A stretch of 54,430 nucleotides of DNA, taken from the NCBI RefSeq assembly GCF_014654725.1, contig NZ_JACVZV010000017.1, forward strand, positions 1 to 54,430. The letters run 5' to 3'. A program made the position numbers and the translations under genes. Source of the stretch: Vulcanococcus sp. Clear-D1. GTDB lineage: Bacteria; Cyanobacteriota; Cyanobacteriia; PCC-6307; Cyanobiaceae. Under the pieces are notes generated by a model. That model ran no database searches. It was given only the letters and a program-made list of their open reading frames with translations, and was not told the DNA's origin. Each line of letters starts with the position of its first letter. The stretch's first letter is position 1. Below are positions 53,143 through 54,430 of this stretch, one piece after another.

Positions 53143-54326
53143 ACATCGCGATCACAGGCGCTTCGGTGATCACTGCAGGCATGCACAGGCGCCGGGAGGT
53201 CTGGCAGCAGATGTGCATCGATGAACTGCTTCCTGCGCTCACCATTGAGGCAGACGTGGTCTGCCAGCTGGCATTACTCAGCCGTGGGGAAACGGCCATT
53301 CTCAGCCGGCAACAGCAACTGGGGCTCGCAGCTGCTGAGCTCGCATGGCAAGAAGCGGGGCTGCCGCCGGAACGGCAAGCGCTGCGCGGTGAGCAACATG
53401 CCCCCCTGAACCAGCCGTGGCGGCGTGAGGCTGGCGTGGTGAGTGCCAGTGCTCTCGGTGATTTGAGCAGCCTGCTGGTTGAACAGCAAACACCAGGATC
53501 ACGGCCACGCCCCACCAGCCTGAGTCGGTGGCGGGGCAATGCGTTAGGCGCCGCGTTGGCCGTGCGTTTTGGGCTTCAAGGGGATCAATTCAATCTCAAT
53601 GCAGCCAGCAGTAGTGGTGCTCAGGCCATTGCTTTGGCCGCAAGGTTGATCGAGGCCCGCATTCTCCAGGTAGCCGTGGTGGTGGGTGCAGAACCTGCTC
53701 TGCCCTCGTTATTGCTCGAAGCCAACCGACGATCCGGTGCCATGGCAACCAACGGCTCGTCTCAGCCACTTCGGGCTGATCGCAGCGGAATGGTGCCACG
53801 GGAAGCGGCCGCTGCACTGGTGTTGGAGCATCCCGAACACGCCAGCAGGAGGGGAGCCACACCACTCGCCGAACTGCATGGGTGTACGTCAGGCTGCGAG
53901 GCTCATCACCTGGTGGCCCCCCTTCCTGGCCAGGCTTTGAGCCATGCCTTATTGGAACAGCTCCTGTCAGGAGCCGATCGAAAGCAAACACCGATTGATT
54001 GGCTGTGTCTGCATGCGACCGGGACGCCCAGGTTTGACCAGGAAGAAATCGCGTTCGTGAACCAAGCCTTTCCAACGCTGCCCTGGATCAGCGCCTTCAA
54101 GCGGAGCCTGGGTCACAGCCTTGGGGCGGCGGGGGTCGTGGAGGCTGCTCTGATCGTGGAGGGCCTGCATCGAGGCGAAGTGCCTCCGTGGCCGAAGGTG
54201 ATCGATCCCACCTTCGGCCTCAACCAACCGGAGAATTATCCAGCTCTGGCACCTCAGAATGCTTTGCAATTGGCATCAGGCATGGGAGGCGTCGTGGTGA
54301 TGAACCACTTCAGAGCAGTCCCGTAA
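53139..54326 (+). CDS. Beta-ketoacyl synthase with Ser in place of the catalytic Cys
   Basis: A 395-residue protein of the FabF/KAS II fold. The N-terminal NIAITGASVITAG and the two active-site histidines in LCLHATGTPRFDQEE and FKRSLGHSLGAAG, with the KAS lysine, are all present. At the nucleophile position of the A-C-x-T/S-G motif, however, it reads A156-S157-S158-S159-G160, so the usual cysteine is serine. It may decarboxylate or bind acyl chains rather than condense. It overlaps the VUT-like gene by four bases and the operon may run beyond the window. Confidence 0.88.
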   Translation: MNIAITGASVITAGMHRRREVWQQMCIDELLPALTIEADVVCQLALLSRGETAILSRQQQLGLAAAELAWQEAGLPPERQALRGEQHAPLNQPWRREAGVVSASALGDLSSLLVEQQTPGSRPRPTSLSRWRGNALGAALAVRFGLQGDQFNLNAASSSGAQAIALAARLIEARILQVAVVVGAEPALPSLLLEANRRSGAMATNGSSQPLRADRSGMVPREAAAALVLEHPEHASRRGATPLAELHGCTSGCEAHHLVAPLPGQALSHALLEQLLSGADRKQTPIDWLCLHATGTPRFDQEEIAFVNQAFPTLPWISAFKRSLGHSLGAAGVVEAALIVEGLHRGEVPPWPKVIDPTFGLNQPENYPALAPQNALQLASGMGGVVVMNHFRAVP

Positions 54327-54430
54327 TCTCAACAAAAGACTGATACGGAGCCGCTTGCTCACGGCTTCTACGGAACTAGGGAGGCTCTGGAAAACCGAAG
54401 CGATTCACGGGACAATTACCCTCTGTGATC
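54327..54430. other. Right-end intergenic sequence
   Basis: No gene is visible in the last 104 bases. A weak five-pair stem AGCCG/CGGCT (about 54350-54367) has no T-run, so I do not call a terminator. The next gene of the polyketide group may start just outside the window. Confidence 0.4.

Noticed and set aside
1-54430. Search for CRISPR arrays, tRNA/rRNA genes, insertion sequences and integrases
   Set aside because: No regular repeats with spacers, no cloverleaf-like segments and no transposase or integrase motifs were seen by eye; a tRNAscan and IS search would be the decisive test.

Overview
The window comes from a picocyanobacterium of the Synechococcus/Cyanobium type. It carries genes specific to oxygenic phototrophs: psbU, ndhO, a zeta-carotene desaturase, a CRR7-family protein, a Ycf33/DUF751 protein and a probable 30-residue PetL. 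It also has several cyanobacteria-only families (DUF3120, DUF4346, DUF4079, DUF6816, PucC-like MFS, the DUF512-type radical SAM protein). All assignments rest on motif and family recognition by eye; no database search was possible.

Positions 1 to about 33,600 are very G+C-rich and tightly packed core genome. From the left: inositol-phosphatase and PucC-like genes (ATGA overlap), a TolC-type porin, a PDZ/radical SAM protein and uppP; DUF3120, psbU with a clear terminator, and nadB; a VKOR-thioredoxin fusion, rimO, an MFS permease and petL; a B12-binding radical SAM enzyme, DUF4346 and a FemAB-like acyltransferase; a RibD-like reductase with a tandem PTPS/QueD protein; aroK, CRR7, a GST, ycf33, rbfA, a GH3 hydrolase, a GT2-TPR protein, hemD, zds, an IscA-type protein, a LpxB-related protein, a cation/proton antiporter, ndhO and a J-domain protein. 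Several gene pairs overlap tail to tail, and several coupled genes start inside the previous stop codon (ATGA, TTGA, GTGA).

From about 33,600 to the end the DNA is visibly less G+C-rich, the gaps are longer and the content is accessory. A co-directional run (34,502 to 43,832) holds peptide deformylase coupled to a KirBac-type channel with an abnormal selectivity filter. It continues with a b-type cytochrome plus sulfite-oxidase-fold molybdoprotein, two DMT permeases, a membrane-anchored NAD(P)H/FAD/2Fe-2S reductase followed by a histidine-bearing DUF4079 membrane protein, a DM13 protein, a cupin and an MFS permease. This looks like a membrane electron-transfer island. The MFS gene and a later Gfo/Idh/MocA gene each carry a one-base frameshift in a G-run.

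The right end holds VOC, glutaredoxin-MauE, SMR, cupin, alpha/beta-hydrolase and CorA genes plus two unrecognised genes. It ends in the start of a polyketide-type operon: a type III polyketide synthase, a small VUT-like membrane protein preceded by a perfect 12-bp hairpin, and a beta-ketoacyl synthase whose catalytic cysteine is serine. The operon probably continues beyond the window. The strongest candidates for something undescribed are the KirBac variant, the redox island and the type III PKS/serine-KAS operon.
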